From contig CAZKVC010000005.1 in assembly GCA_964556115.1 (NCBI GenBank), forward strand, positions 62,001-126,000: a DNA stretch of 64,000 nucleotides, read 5' to 3'. Every line of letters begins with the position of its first letter. The first letter of the stretch is position 1. This DNA comes from Parvularcula sp964556115. GTDB taxonomy: Bacteria; Pseudomonadota; Alphaproteobacteria; Caulobacterales; Parvularculaceae. The position numbers and the translations under genes are program-made. The notes beneath the pieces were generated by a model, which saw only the letters and a list, made by a program, of their open reading frames with translations, was not told the DNA's origin and searched no databases. Shown piece by piece: positions 17,562-25,826 of the stretch.

Positions 17562-18773
17562 ATGGCGAAGATCAAAGTCAAAAACCCGGTCGTCGAACTC
17601 GACGGCGACGAGATGACCCGCATCATCTGGCAGCTGATCAAAGACAAACTGATCCACCCCTATCTCGATATCGACCTGCACTATTACGATCTGAGCATGG
17701 AAAATCGCGACGCCACCGACGATCAGGTCACGGTCGATGCGGCCCATGCGATCAAGGAGCACGGCGTCGGCGTCAAATGCGCCACCATCACCCCCGACGA
17801 AGCCCGGGTCGAGGAATTCGGCCTCAAGAAGATGTGGCGCTCGCCCAACGGTACGATCCGCAATATCCTCGGCGGCGTGGTCTTCCGTGAGCCGATTATC
17901 ATCCGCAACGTGCCGCGTCTGGTGCCGGGTTGGACCAAGCCTATCATCATCGGCCGCCACGCCTATGGCGACCAGTACCGCGCCACCGACTTCATCTTCC
18001 CCGGCAAGGGCAAGATCACCATGAAATGGGAAGGCGAAAGCGGCGAGATCCAGGAATACGACATCTTCGACGCGCCGGGTTCTGGTGTTGCGATGGGTAT
18101 GTACAATCTGGACGAAAGCATCCGCGACTTCGCCCGCGCCTGCTTCAACTACGGCATCCAGCGCAATTACCCGGTCTATCTGTCCACGAAGAATACCATC
18201 ATGAAAAAATATGATGGCCGCTTCAAAGACATCTTCGCCGAGATCTACGAGACCGAGTTCAAGGACCAGTTCGAGGCGATGGGCCAGCACTACGAGCACC
18301 GCCTGATCGACGACATGGTCGCGGCGTGCATGAAATGGTCCGGCGGCTATGTCTGGGCGTGCAAGAACTATGACGGCGACGTCCAGTCCGACACCGTGGC
18401 GCAGGGCTTCGGCTCCCTGGGCCTGATGAGCTCGGTTCTTCTGACCCCGGACGGCCAGACCGCCGAAGCCGAAGCCGCCCACGGCACCGTCACCCGCCAC
18501 TACCGCGCCCATCAGCGCGGCGAGGAAACTTCGACCAACTCGATCGCCTCGATCTTCGCCTGGACCCGCGGCCTCAAGCACCGCGCCAAGCTCGACGACA
18601 CCCCCGACGTCGCCAATTTCGCCGAGACGCTCGAGAAGACCGTCATCAAGACGGTCGAAGGCGGCAGCATGACGAAGGACCTCGCCCTCCTCATCGGCGC
18701 CGAACAGGGCTGGCTCACCACCACCCAGTTCCTCGACAAGGTCGACGAGAATGTCCAAAAAGCGGTGGGCTGA
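17562..18773 (+). CDS. icd: NADP-dependent isocitrate dehydrogenase (dimeric, eukaryote-like type)
   Basis: This 403-residue enzyme converts isocitrate to 2-oxoglutarate with formation of NADPH in the TCA cycle. The N-terminus KNPVVELDGDEMTRIIW and the substrate region RSPNGTIRNILGG identify the type II homodimeric family also found in eukaryotic cytosol and mitochondria, not the E. coli type. The C-terminal AEAAHGTVTRHYR segment matches the NADP-binding region. The start follows a GAGGA-like ribosome-binding site. The gene is followed by a clear terminator. Confidence 0.97.
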   Translation: MAKIKVKNPVVELDGDEMTRIIWQLIKDKLIHPYLDIDLHYYDLSMENRDATDDQVTVDAAHAIKEHGVGVKCATITPDEARVEEFGLKKMWRSPNGTIRNILGGVVFREPIIIRNVPRLVPGWTKPIIIGRHAYGDQYRATDFIFPGKGKITMKWEGESGEIQEYDIFDAPGSGVAMGMYNLDESIRDFARACFNYGIQRNYPVYLSTKNTIMKKYDGRFKDIFAEIYETEFKDQFEAMGQHYEHRLIDDMVAACMKWSGGYVWACKNYDGDVQSDTVAQGFGSLGLMSSVLLTPDGQTAEAEAAHGTVTRHYRAHQRGEETSTNSIASIFAWTRGLKHRAKLDDTPDVANFAETLEKTVIKTVEGGSMTKDLALLIGAEQGWLTTTQFLDKVDENVQKAVG

Positions 18774-18797
18774 CCCCTTCAGCATCCCATCTGCGTG

Positions 18798-18829
18798 AAA
18801 AAGCCCGGCTTCGGCCGGGCTTTTTCTTT
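18798..18829 (+). terminator. Rho-independent terminator after icd
   Basis: GCCCGGC and GCCGGGC pair around a TTCG tetraloop (18803-18820), with an A run before and T5-C-T3 after. It is a strong intrinsic terminator 25 bases after the icd stop. Confidence 0.93.
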
Positions 18830-18884
18830 CCGCTAAGGCTTTGCCGGGAAGGTTCGGCTTCCAACGAAATAAAGAGGTCGCGCG

Positions 18885-19301
18885 ATGAACCGTGAATCAA
18901 TTCAGGACCATATCGAACGCATCTACGCGGCCAGGCTTCGCAACGACGGCGCCGCGATGAAGGCGCTTTTTTCCGACGACGCCCGCTTCGGCATACTCGG
19001 GCAGGGCAGCACCCAGACCCTGGCCACCATGACGCCCGGGCCCGATGCGATCGCAGGCGTGGTGGACGAGCTGATCGGCTCGTTCGAATGGCACGAGCTC
19101 GACATGCACCGGATGACGATTAATGGGCCGGATGTTGCGACCCTCTACACGGTGGAGGTCACGCATCTTCCCACCGGTGAGAGGGTGCGGACCCAGGTGA
19201 GCGACCATCTGACCTTGCATGAAGGTATGATCGTCTTCTTCGCGCAGTTCGTCGATACGGGGCTCGTTTCGTCTCTGGACACAAAGGCGAAGGCTTACTG
19301 A
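18885..19301 (+). CDS. SnoaL-like / NTF2-fold protein
   Basis: This 138-residue protein has the NTF2-like cone pattern: an N-terminal helix (ESIQDHIERIYAARLRNDGA), then ALFSDDARFGILG, and alternating beta strands ending in LTLHEGMIVFFAQFVDTG. Such proteins are hydroxylase, isomerase or ligand-binding folds, and sequence alone does not separate these. No catalytic Asp/His pair can be assigned with confidence. The gene lies between icd (after its terminator) and recG, which starts 56 bases downstream, so the two may share a transcript. Confidence 0.7.
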   Translation: MNRESIQDHIERIYAARLRNDGAAMKALFSDDARFGILGQGSTQTLATMTPGPDAIAGVVDELIGSFEWHELDMHRMTINGPDVATLYTVEVTHLPTGERVRTQVSDHLTLHEGMIVFFAQFVDTGLVSSLDTKAKAY

Positions 19302-19356
19302 CCCGAGGGAATGCCGGCTGTTGCAGCAAAGCGCGTCCTTGCGCCAAAAGCTGCCG

Positions 19357-21444
19357 ATGCGCCCTGACCTTCTCCATCCCCTCTTCGCTGACCTGACAGC
19401 CCTCGAAGGCGTCGGGCCGAAGACGGCCGAGATGATCGGCAAGGTCGCGGGCAGCCGGGTGGTCGATCTTCTTCTCACCCTGCCCACGGGGGTCATCGAC
19501 CGAAGCCACCGCCCGCCTCTGTCCGATACCCGCGACGGCGAGCATGCGACCCTGACCGTTACCGTCGACAGCCACGAGGCGCCGGATCGTCCGCGTACAC
19601 CTTATAAAGTTCTTTGCTCCGACGAGACGGGCTTCGTCCGGCTGGTCTTCTTCCGTGCACGCAGTGAATGGCTGGCCCAGCAACTGCCTGTGGGTTCGAG
19701 GAGGATCGTTTCGGGCAAGGTCGAGCATTACGGCAGCCAGAAGCAGATCGTCCATCCCGACATTTTCGATCCGGACAAGGACGGAGAGCTGCCTGCTGCC
19801 GAGCCGGTCTACCCGCTGACCGCCGGGCTGCAACTCAAGACGATGCAGAAGGCTATGCGCGATGGCCTTGCCAGGGTGCCGGAGATGCCCGAATGGCTGC
19901 GCCCGGATGTCCTCGCCCGCGAGGATTTCCCGGGATTTAAGGAAGCGCTTCTGACGGCACACCAACCGGAGACCCGCCTCGACCTGATGCCGGACACGCG
20001 GCACAAGCGTCGCCTCGCCTATGACGAATTCCTCGCCAGCCAGCTTGCCCTTGCGCTTCTTCGCAAACGCCAGCGCGCCAAGGGCGGACGGCGGTTTCGG
20101 GGCGCGGGCGAGCTCGCCGCGCAGGCAAGGGCGGCCCTGCCCTTCGCTCTTACAGGCGATCAGGAGAAGGTGCTTGCCGAGATCAAGGCCGACCTCGAAG
20201 CACCGCGGCGCATGGTGCGGCTGGTGCAGGGCGATGTGGGCTCCGGCAAGACCGTCGTGGGCCTTCTGGCGGCGCTTCAGGTGATCGAAACCGGCGCGCA
20301 GGCGGCCTTCATGGCGCCTACGGAGATTCTCGCGCGGCAGCATTTCGAGACCATGGAGCCCCTTCTTGCCGCGGCCGGTGTTTCGTCCGTCCTCCTCACC
20401 GGGCGCGACAAGGGCGCCGAGCGAAAGGCCAAGCGCCGGGCGGTGGAGGAAGGCTTCGTCTCGCTGGCCGTGGGCACCCACGCCATCTTTTCCGAGGACG
20501 TGGCTTTCGCCGATCTCGGCCTCGCCATCATCGACGAACAGCACCGCTTCGGCGTGCAGCAGCGCCTGAAGCTTCAGGAAAAAGGAACGGGGACGGATGT
20601 TCTCGTGATGACCGCAACGCCGATCCCCAGGACCCTTGCCCTCACCTCCTACGGCGATATGGATGTCAGCCAGATCCGCGAGAAGCCGCCCGGCCGTAAG
20701 CCGGTCGATACCCGCACCATCCCCCTCGCCCGGCTCGATCAGGTAACGGAAGGGATTGCCCGCGCGCTCGATCAGGGCGGGCAGGTCTACTGGGTCTGCC
20801 CCCTCGTCGAAGCCAACGATCAGCTCTCCGCGACGGCAGTCGAGGACCGCTACCAGCACCTGAAGATGCGCTTCGGCGACGATGTCGCGCTCGTCCACGG
20901 GCGAATGAAAGGCCAGGAGAAAGACGCAGCCGTCGAGCGGTTCTCGAGGGGCGAAGCGAAAGTGCTGGTGGCCACCACCGTCATCGAGGTCGGTGTCAAT
21001 GCGCCGGACGCGACGGTGATCGTCATCGAGCACGCCGAGCGCTTTGGCCTCGCCCAGCTTCACCAGCTCCGCGGCCGGGTGGGACGCGGGGAGAAACCGG
21101 GGAGCTGCATTCTTCTTTATGGCGGCGATCCCGCATCGCTGTCGGAAACCACCAAGGCGCGGCTCAACGTGCTGCGGACTTCGCAGGACGGGTTCGAGAT
21201 CGCCGAGGAGGACTTGAGGCTACGTGGGTCGGGCGATGCGCTCGGCACGGCGCAATCGGGGTTCCCGAGCTTCCAGCTCGCCAGTCTGGCGGACCACCAG
21301 TCACTCCTTGAGATGGCAGCGAGCGACGCCAAACTGATCGTCGAGGAAGACCCGCAGCTTCAGACCGAACGCGGCGAAGCGCTGCGGGTGCTGCTCTATC
21401 TCTTCAGCCGCGACGATGCCGCGAAACGCCTTCGCTCGGGCTGA
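19357..21444 (+). CDS. recG: ATP-dependent DNA helicase RecG
   Basis: This 695-residue branched-DNA helicase remodels stalled replication forks and recombination junctions. An N-terminal wedge/OB domain (about 1-160, including EGVGPKTAEMIG) is followed by two helicase domains. Walker A is GDVGSGKT at about 291-298, the motif II box is DEQH (within IIDEQHRFGVQQR) at about 391, motif III is ATPIPRTL, and motif VI is QLRGRVGRG. The start at 19357 gives the standard alphaproteobacterial MRPDLL beginning; an upstream TTG at 19321 would add 12 residues. It is convergent with the DUF502 gene. Confidence 0.97.
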   Translation: MRPDLLHPLFADLTALEGVGPKTAEMIGKVAGSRVVDLLLTLPTGVIDRSHRPPLSDTRDGEHATLTVTVDSHEAPDRPRTPYKVLCSDETGFVRLVFFRARSEWLAQQLPVGSRRIVSGKVEHYGSQKQIVHPDIFDPDKDGELPAAEPVYPLTAGLQLKTMQKAMRDGLARVPEMPEWLRPDVLAREDFPGFKEALLTAHQPETRLDLMPDTRHKRRLAYDEFLASQLALALLRKRQRAKGGRRFRGAGELAAQARAALPFALTGDQEKVLAEIKADLEAPRRMVRLVQGDVGSGKTVVGLLAALQVIETGAQAAFMAPTEILARQHFETMEPLLAAAGVSSVLLTGRDKGAERKAKRRAVEEGFVSLAVGTHAIFSEDVAFADLGLAIIDEQHRFGVQQRLKLQEKGTGTDVLVMTATPIPRTLALTSYGDMDVSQIREKPPGRKPVDTRTIPLARLDQVTEGIARALDQGGQVYWVCPLVEANDQLSATAVEDRYQHLKMRFGDDVALVHGRMKGQEKDAAVERFSRGEAKVLVATTVIEVGVNAPDATVIVIEHAERFGLAQLHQLRGRVGRGEKPGSCILLYGGDPASLSETTKARLNVLRTSQDGFEIAEEDLRLRGSGDALGTAQSGFPSFQLASLADHQSLLEMAASDAKLIVEEDPQLQTERGEALRVLLYLFSRDDAAKRLRSG

Positions 21445-21453
21445 AGCATGGCT

Positions 21454-22287
21454 TCAGCGTTCCGCTTCGACCTCGCGCTCATAGGCTTCGGTCAGCTCCG
21501 GGTCGGGGTCGGCCTTTTTACGCTTGAGGAAACCAAAGGCCCCGGCCGGCGCTTTCTCTCCTTCGAAGCTGACGTCTTCGGAGAGAAACTCAGGCGAGAC
21601 GAGGCCCGCTGAGAAGATCATCTTGGCGCCGTCCTCGACAGTCATCGACAGCACGCGGAGCTTCGAGCGAGGCACGAAGAGCATGAAGCCCGAGGTCGGG
21701 TTCGGTGTCGTCGGCACGAAGACCGTTGTCATGTCCTCGCCGATATCGGTCAGCCGGTGCAGCGTCTCCCCCTTGGTCCGGGCCACGATGAAGCAGAGGG
21801 TCCAGAGGCCCGGACGCGGGTATTCGATCAGCGCCACTTCCTTGAAGGACTGCTCCGACTGCTGAAGGGCCATCTCGAAGACGTTCTTGAAGAAGCCGTA
21901 GAGATTGCGGACCAGCGGGGTCTCCTGGACCAGCCCCTCCCCCAGCCTGATGAAGAAGCGGCCGATGACGTTCTTCGCGAACATGCCGAGAAGCGTCAGA
22001 ATGACGATCGTCACCAGGATGCCAAAGCCCGGCACGTAAAGGTCGGCCCATGCCGGCGGCAGCCAGGCGTCCGGAATGTAGCGCTGCACCGTGCCGTCGA
22101 TCCGCGCCAAAGGGCCCGTTACCAGCCAGAACATCACACCTGCGGTGATGAGCAGCGGCGCCGCGATCACCACCCCGGTGAAGAAGCTGTTGCGCAAGCT
22201 TGCGAGAGGTCCGGTCTTCCCGAGGGGAGGGATCGGTCCGTCCACGCGCTTGCGCTGCGGCTTCTCAGGCTTTGCTTTCTTTGCCAT
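21454..22287 (-). CDS. DUF502 family inner-membrane protein
   Basis: The protein has 277 residues. After a basic N-terminus there are two membrane segments (about 32-58 and 88-105), then the family block PLVRNLYGFFKNVFEMALQQ and a soluble domain containing VFVPTTPNPTSGFMLFVP, the hallmark of DUF502. The start at 22287 has an AAGGA site at a good distance; the ATG at 22293 abuts it. The function is unknown; plant relatives (LCV/COV) affect membrane trafficking or vascular patterning. In alphaproteobacteria it commonly lies next to recG, as here. Confidence 0.88.
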   Translation of the reverse strand: MAKKAKPEKPQRKRVDGPIPPLGKTGPLASLRNSFFTGVVIAAPLLITAGVMFWLVTGPLARIDGTVQRYIPDAWLPPAWADLYVPGFGILVTIVILTLLGMFAKNVIGRFFIRLGEGLVQETPLVRNLYGFFKNVFEMALQQSEQSFKEVALIEYPRPGLWTLCFIVARTKGETLHRLTDIGEDMTTVFVPTTPNPTSGFMLFVPRSKLRVLSMTVEDGAKMIFSAGLVSPEFLSEDVSFEGEKAPAGAFGFLKRKKADPDPELTEAYEREVEAER

Positions 22288-22418
22288 CGGCATTCCTTAA
22301 CGAACGGACAAGCGGTCCTGCAGCGCGGCCAACCGCTCCGCAAAAAACATGTAGGGGCTTAGCGCCTCGTCAAATAGAGGCTACCACCGCAAGGCTAATA
22401 GAGGTTATCGGCGTCCTG

Positions 22419-23537
22419 ATGCGACCTTTTAGAGCGTTACGGTTGGGTGTTCTCGCAGCCCTCGGTTTGATCGCACTGGCAGCGGGCCTGGCCTTCCTGT
22501 TCCAGGATACGATCGGGCTCGCCCTTATCAACCCCAATCGCAGCTACGAGGCCTACACCCCGCCCCCGCCGCCGGACTACGGGACCGACGCGGCCTGGCA
22601 CCGGCGGGCAGACGGCGAGGGGCCGGTGGATGTCTTCGTCATCCATTCCAACGCCTATCGCGGCGACGGTAACTGGAACGCGCCCTATGACCGCGAGACC
22701 CAGCTCGATTTCGTGGAAGGCGGCCTTCTGCCCGTGGAGGCCGGGCCTTTCGAAAGCTTCGGCCCGGTCTGGATACCGCGCTACCGCCAGCCGACCCTCT
22801 ATGCACGCTTCACCCAGAAGCATCCCGGCTCGGCAGCACGGGTCACCGCCTATGCCGATATCAGGGCAGCGTTCGATGCTTTTCTGAGGGACCGCGAGGA
22901 CGGACGGCCCTTCATCGTGGCAGGCTATGGCGACGGGGCGCTCTTCGCGGGGCGCCTGTTCGAGGAGCGGATCGCGCCGAACGCGACCCTGCGGCAGGCG
23001 CTGGCTGCGGTCTATGCGATCGGCATGCCCCTGCCGAAGGACCTCATGGAAGATGGGCTGTGCGAAAGGCCGGGTGAACCGCGCTGCCTCGTCGCTTTCG
23101 CACCGGTCGACCGCCGCTTCCACCGCTACCAGACCCGTCTCGCTGAGCGAACGCTGACCCTGGCCCCGGAGGGCGGTTACCGCTCGACGTCGGGGACAGA
23201 GCTCGTCTGCGCGCCGCCTTCCCTGCCCCGCCGAACCGAAGCGGTGTTCGCTGAGGAAGGCCGGCCGATGGCGTTGGAAATCAGGCTGAAGGCATCCTGC
23301 GAGAACGGGCTGCTGCTGGTCGATCCGCCCGCGGATGAGCGCCTGCGCCAGCGCCGCTTTTTCGGGCTTCAGTGGCGGCCTGCCCCGGTCAATCTCTTCT
23401 ACCGTCCCCTCGAAGAGGATGCCGAGCGCCGCATTCTTTCTGTGGCGAGGCGGATGGCGACGGAAGGCAGCGCGGTGCCGCCCATGGCCGTGCCTGAAGA
23501 CGTCGAGCCAGCGGTGATCAACACGATCCCCGGCTAA
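22419..23537 (+). CDS. DUF3089 (alpha/beta-hydrolase-like) protein with degenerate nucleophile motif
   Basis: The 372-residue protein has an N-terminal membrane anchor (residues 7-30) and a periplasmic domain. DUF3089 features are VDVFVIHSNAYRGDGNWNAP at about 70-89 and PFIVAGYGDGALFAGRLFEE at 164-183. In typical members the second block reads GHSQG, with a nucleophilic Ser in an alpha/beta-hydrolase elbow. Here it is GYGDG, so Asp172 replaces Ser and Tyr replaces His. The protein is therefore probably not a Ser hydrolase, or it uses Asp as a nucleophile, as haloalkane dehalogenases do. The start at 22419 precedes the anchor directly. It is divergent from DUF502. Confidence 0.75.
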   Translation: MRPFRALRLGVLAALGLIALAAGLAFLFQDTIGLALINPNRSYEAYTPPPPPDYGTDAAWHRRADGEGPVDVFVIHSNAYRGDGNWNAPYDRETQLDFVEGGLLPVEAGPFESFGPVWIPRYRQPTLYARFTQKHPGSAARVTAYADIRAAFDAFLRDREDGRPFIVAGYGDGALFAGRLFEERIAPNATLRQALAAVYAIGMPLPKDLMEDGLCERPGEPRCLVAFAPVDRRFHRYQTRLAERTLTLAPEGGYRSTSGTELVCAPPSLPRRTEAVFAEEGRPMALEIRLKASCENGLLLVDPPADERLRQRRFFGLQWRPAPVNLFYRPLEEDAERRILSVARRMATEGSAVPPMAVPEDVEPAVINTIPG

Positions 23538-23550
23538 AGGCAGCGCTTTC

Positions 23551-23991
23551 TCAGAAGATGCCGAGAAACTTCTTCCGCTTGCGCTTCTGCCAGTCGGCCT
23601 GCCGTTCGGCAGCGTAGCTGAGGTAATCCGACGGGCGGCGCCTGACGCGGGCTTCGGTGAACTTGATGTCGGCGAGGAGCCGTTCTTCGAGACCCGAAGG
23701 GGGCGGTGCGACCTCATCGGCCGAAGCGAACGACGCGCCCGCCTCCTTGCGCCTGCGTCCGCCGTGGCGCTTCGCCTTCGCCTGAAGATCGGTGTGAAGC
23801 GCCTGCAAGGCCGCGGAGACAGCGTCGCTTTCATCCGCGCGCCCTGCATCGAAGGCCTGTTCCTGCGCGCTGCGCCGTTCGGCGCGCTGGCTGGGGTCGG
23901 GCCTGGAGAAAGGGCCGATCTCCGTCGATGTGAGCCGCGCCGAGGTGCGGTTCGAGAAGCCGCTCCAGATGTCTTTCAAACGGTCCGTCAT
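23551..23991 (-). CDS. Small charged protein co-encoded with the Ntn-hydrolase-like protein
   Basis: This 146-residue protein is not recognised as any known family. It is strongly charged. Residues 34-60 are Arg/Glu/Gln-rich and probably helical, a basic stretch (KAKRHGGRRRKE) lies near 72-83, and the C-terminus KRKRKKFLGIF ends in hydrophobic residues. There is no signal peptide or membrane segment. Its ATG begins one base after the stop of the upstream gene (TGA-T-ATG), so it is translationally coupled to the proteasome-like protein at 23993. A role as adaptor, substrate or cofactor of that protein is inference from coupling only. Confidence 0.7.
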   Translation of the reverse strand: MTDRLKDIWSGFSNRTSARLTSTEIGPFSRPDPSQRAERRSAQEQAFDAGRADESDAVSAALQALHTDLQAKAKRHGGRRRKEAGASFASADEVAPPPSGLEERLLADIKFTEARVRRRPSDYLSYAAERQADWQKRKRKKFLGIF

Positions 23992-23992
23992 A

Positions 23993-25276
23993 TCAAAGCT
24001 CCGCCCGTTCCTTGCCCATCACCATGCCGTCATTGCGGGAGATCGTTGCGAGGCTGATCGGCCCGCCCACCGTCTCCACCGAATGCATCACCTTCTGCTG
24101 GAACGAGTTGAGCTTGATAAGCGAGGCGGCTGTCTCACCGAGCTCCTTCTTCGGCAGGACGCTGACAGCCCGAAGGATGGGCGCGGTGTGGATCTGGTAC
24201 TGGAACTGGTCGATCGACCCGAAAAAAGCACGCAGCGCGCCCGCGAGCGTTCCTTCCGAATAATCCTGCAGCAGCCGCGTTTTCTGGTCGTCATTCATGC
24301 CCGGCGCTCGGCCGATGACGTCGCTAACGAGATGGCTCGACAGCTTCAGGGTCTCGCCGAACAGGAATAGCCGGAGATGCTGGTCCATGCCGGTGAGGAA
24401 CGTCCTGATCATCCGGTCCTGGGCGAAAGGCGCGATGACGGGGCCTGAGTCGGCCGTCATGTCCTGTGCCCGGTCCATGCGGTTCTTCAGCTTGCCCAGA
24501 ACCACGCTGGAGGTGAGGAAGCTGCGCATGGAAGGGAATTTCTCCGCCCGGCCGAAGCCCGCGAAAACGATGCCGGTATAGTGCTCGAAGAAGGCATCCT
24601 GGGTCACCGACATCACCGCGATCTCACGCAGCTTCTGCACCGTGTCGACGGGCGCGGAGAGGCCCTGATGCTCGTTGCGCAGGGCCTGGACGAGCGAGCC
24701 GACCAGCTCGTCGATCTCGGCGCCGTAGCGGCGCAGGAGCTGGTCCTCGGTGCCTTCGGGGAAAACCTCGAGCCGCCCCCGCGCCGAGCCGTCGAGATTG
24801 CGCGTGAGGTCCCCATAAAGCTCGTCCACCACATAGGCGAAGATCGCGTTGGCGTGGTCCCGCGGCCGGCCCGCCCCAGACTGCTTGAGCTGCTGCATCT
24901 GGTAGTCGAAATCTTCCGCGATGATCGAGAAGACGACGGCGACATGCTTGAAGAACTCGGTGTCCTGATGGTCCTGCGGGAAGAGTTCGGGATTGTCGGA
25001 GAGAAAGGCCACGAAGTCGCGCGCATGGGCATCGAGGGTGTCGAGCACCCGGCCCCGGTTCTGCTCGCGGTAGAGCGAGATGATCGTCTCCCACGGCGTG
25101 CTCATCAGCTCGGCATTGTTGTAGATCATCACGCCGATGGGCTGGCCGTCGACCAGCGGGAAGAGCTTGTCCACGGACTGGTAGGTCTTGAGATAATCCC
25201 CGCCGGAGATCGTCACCGCGCTGTCGGCAGCCATCGCCACCGCCTGGCGGTTCATCAGCACCACTTCTGACGTCAT
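23993..25276 (-). CDS. Proteasome/HslV-like Ntn-hydrolase candidate, uncharacterised
   Basis: The protein has 427 residues. The start at 25276 is fixed by a strong GGGGAGG ribosome-binding site, and an upstream GTG/ATG extension looks untranslated. After Met removal, Thr2 would be the N-terminal residue. The following MTSEVVLMNRQAVAMAADS resembles proteasome beta subunits. Counting Thr2 as 1, Asp18 falls at 17 and Lys37-Leu-Phe aligns with Lys33-Leu-Phe of archaeal beta after a 3-residue loop insertion. This gives the Thr/Asp/Lys triad of Ntn hydrolases. The remaining 370 residues, mostly helical, have no family known to me and make it twice the length of HslV. No ATPase partner (HslU-like) lies nearby. 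Function as a protease is inference. Confidence 0.72.
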   Translation of the reverse strand: MTSEVVLMNRQAVAMAADSAVTISGGDYLKTYQSVDKLFPLVDGQPIGVMIYNNAELMSTPWETIISLYREQNRGRVLDTLDAHARDFVAFLSDNPELFPQDHQDTEFFKHVAVVFSIIAEDFDYQMQQLKQSGAGRPRDHANAIFAYVVDELYGDLTRNLDGSARGRLEVFPEGTEDQLLRRYGAEIDELVGSLVQALRNEHQGLSAPVDTVQKLREIAVMSVTQDAFFEHYTGIVFAGFGRAEKFPSMRSFLTSSVVLGKLKNRMDRAQDMTADSGPVIAPFAQDRMIRTFLTGMDQHLRLFLFGETLKLSSHLVSDVIGRAPGMNDDQKTRLLQDYSEGTLAGALRAFFGSIDQFQYQIHTAPILRAVSVLPKKELGETAASLIKLNSFQQKVMHSVETVGGPISLATISRNDGMVMGKERAEL

Positions 25277-25425
25277 CCCCCGACCTCCCCGCTTCAAGCG
25301 GCCGTCCCAAGCCGCATGGCAGGCACCCCTGCCGAATTGACGCAAAGCGGAACCTCTGTCCGCCCCCATCCGTCTCTATTCCATATCAGGGCGTTTCGCC
25401 AGTAGGGCGCCGCCAAGGAGGACAT

Positions 25426-25566
25426 ATGGAACGCGATCTCGCGAAGAATGACGCCCGGCAAGGCAATAACCGCCGCTTTCAGTGGCGCACGCTCTGGGTG
25501 TCCACTTTTGCCGCAGCGGCATTCTTGTTCATCGCCTACTTTCTTTTCCTCGCGCTCACACCTTAA
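25426..25566 (+). CDS. 46-residue single-pass membrane protein
   Basis: A short open frame starts at an ATG at 25426 with a strong AAGGAGGA ribosome-binding site (25415-25422) and ends with TAA at 25566. The protein has a polar, basic N-terminus (about 22 residues including NNRRFQWR) and one hydrophobic helix from about residue 26 to the end (FAAAAFLFIAYFLFLALTP). The basic side suggests an N-in topology. It precedes the HIG1-type membrane protein by 47 bases and is probably co-transcribed with it. No family is recognised; the ribosome-binding site and composition make it likely to be real. Confidence 0.7.
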   Translation: MERDLAKNDARQGNNRRFQWRTLWVSTFAAAAFLFIAYFLFLALTP

Positions 25567-25613
25567 AGGCGTGCCGATACCGGCATAGGACGCCGACAAG
25601 ATTCGAGGACTGC

Positions 25614-25823
25614 ATGCTTCAAGCGCTTCAGTATTTTCTCATTCCCCTCGCCATTCTGGCCACCACGGCCTTTCTCGGTCTGGGGATCTACTCCCTCGCC
25701 CGCGGGGGTGAATTTGCCGAGAAGAACTCGAACAAGCTGATGCGGGCCCGTGTCACGGCCCAGGCGGTTGCGATCGCGCTTCTCTTCCTGTTCGTCTGGC
25801 TTCTCGGTCAGGGAGGCAACTGA
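25614..25823 (+). CDS. HIG1-domain twin-transmembrane protein
   Basis: This 69-residue protein has two membrane helices (about 5-27 and 47-65) joined by a short loop. The loop and second helix read NSNKLMRARVTAQAVAIALL, the HIG1 signature, which in mitochondria marks respiratory supercomplex factors for complex IV. In alphaproteobacteria this twin-TM protein usually lies directly before the PduO-type adenosyltransferase and etfBA, as here. It is located in the inner membrane; a respiratory role is inferred from the family. Confidence 0.85.
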   Translation: MLQALQYFLIPLAILATTAFLGLGIYSLARGGEFAEKNSNKLMRARVTAQAVAIALLFLFVWLLGQGGN

Positions 25824-25826
25824 CGC

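Noticed and set aside
17253..18785. 510-residue frame opposite icd
   Set aside because: An antisense shadow of the icd gene and the acidic-tail DNA; no recognisable domain.
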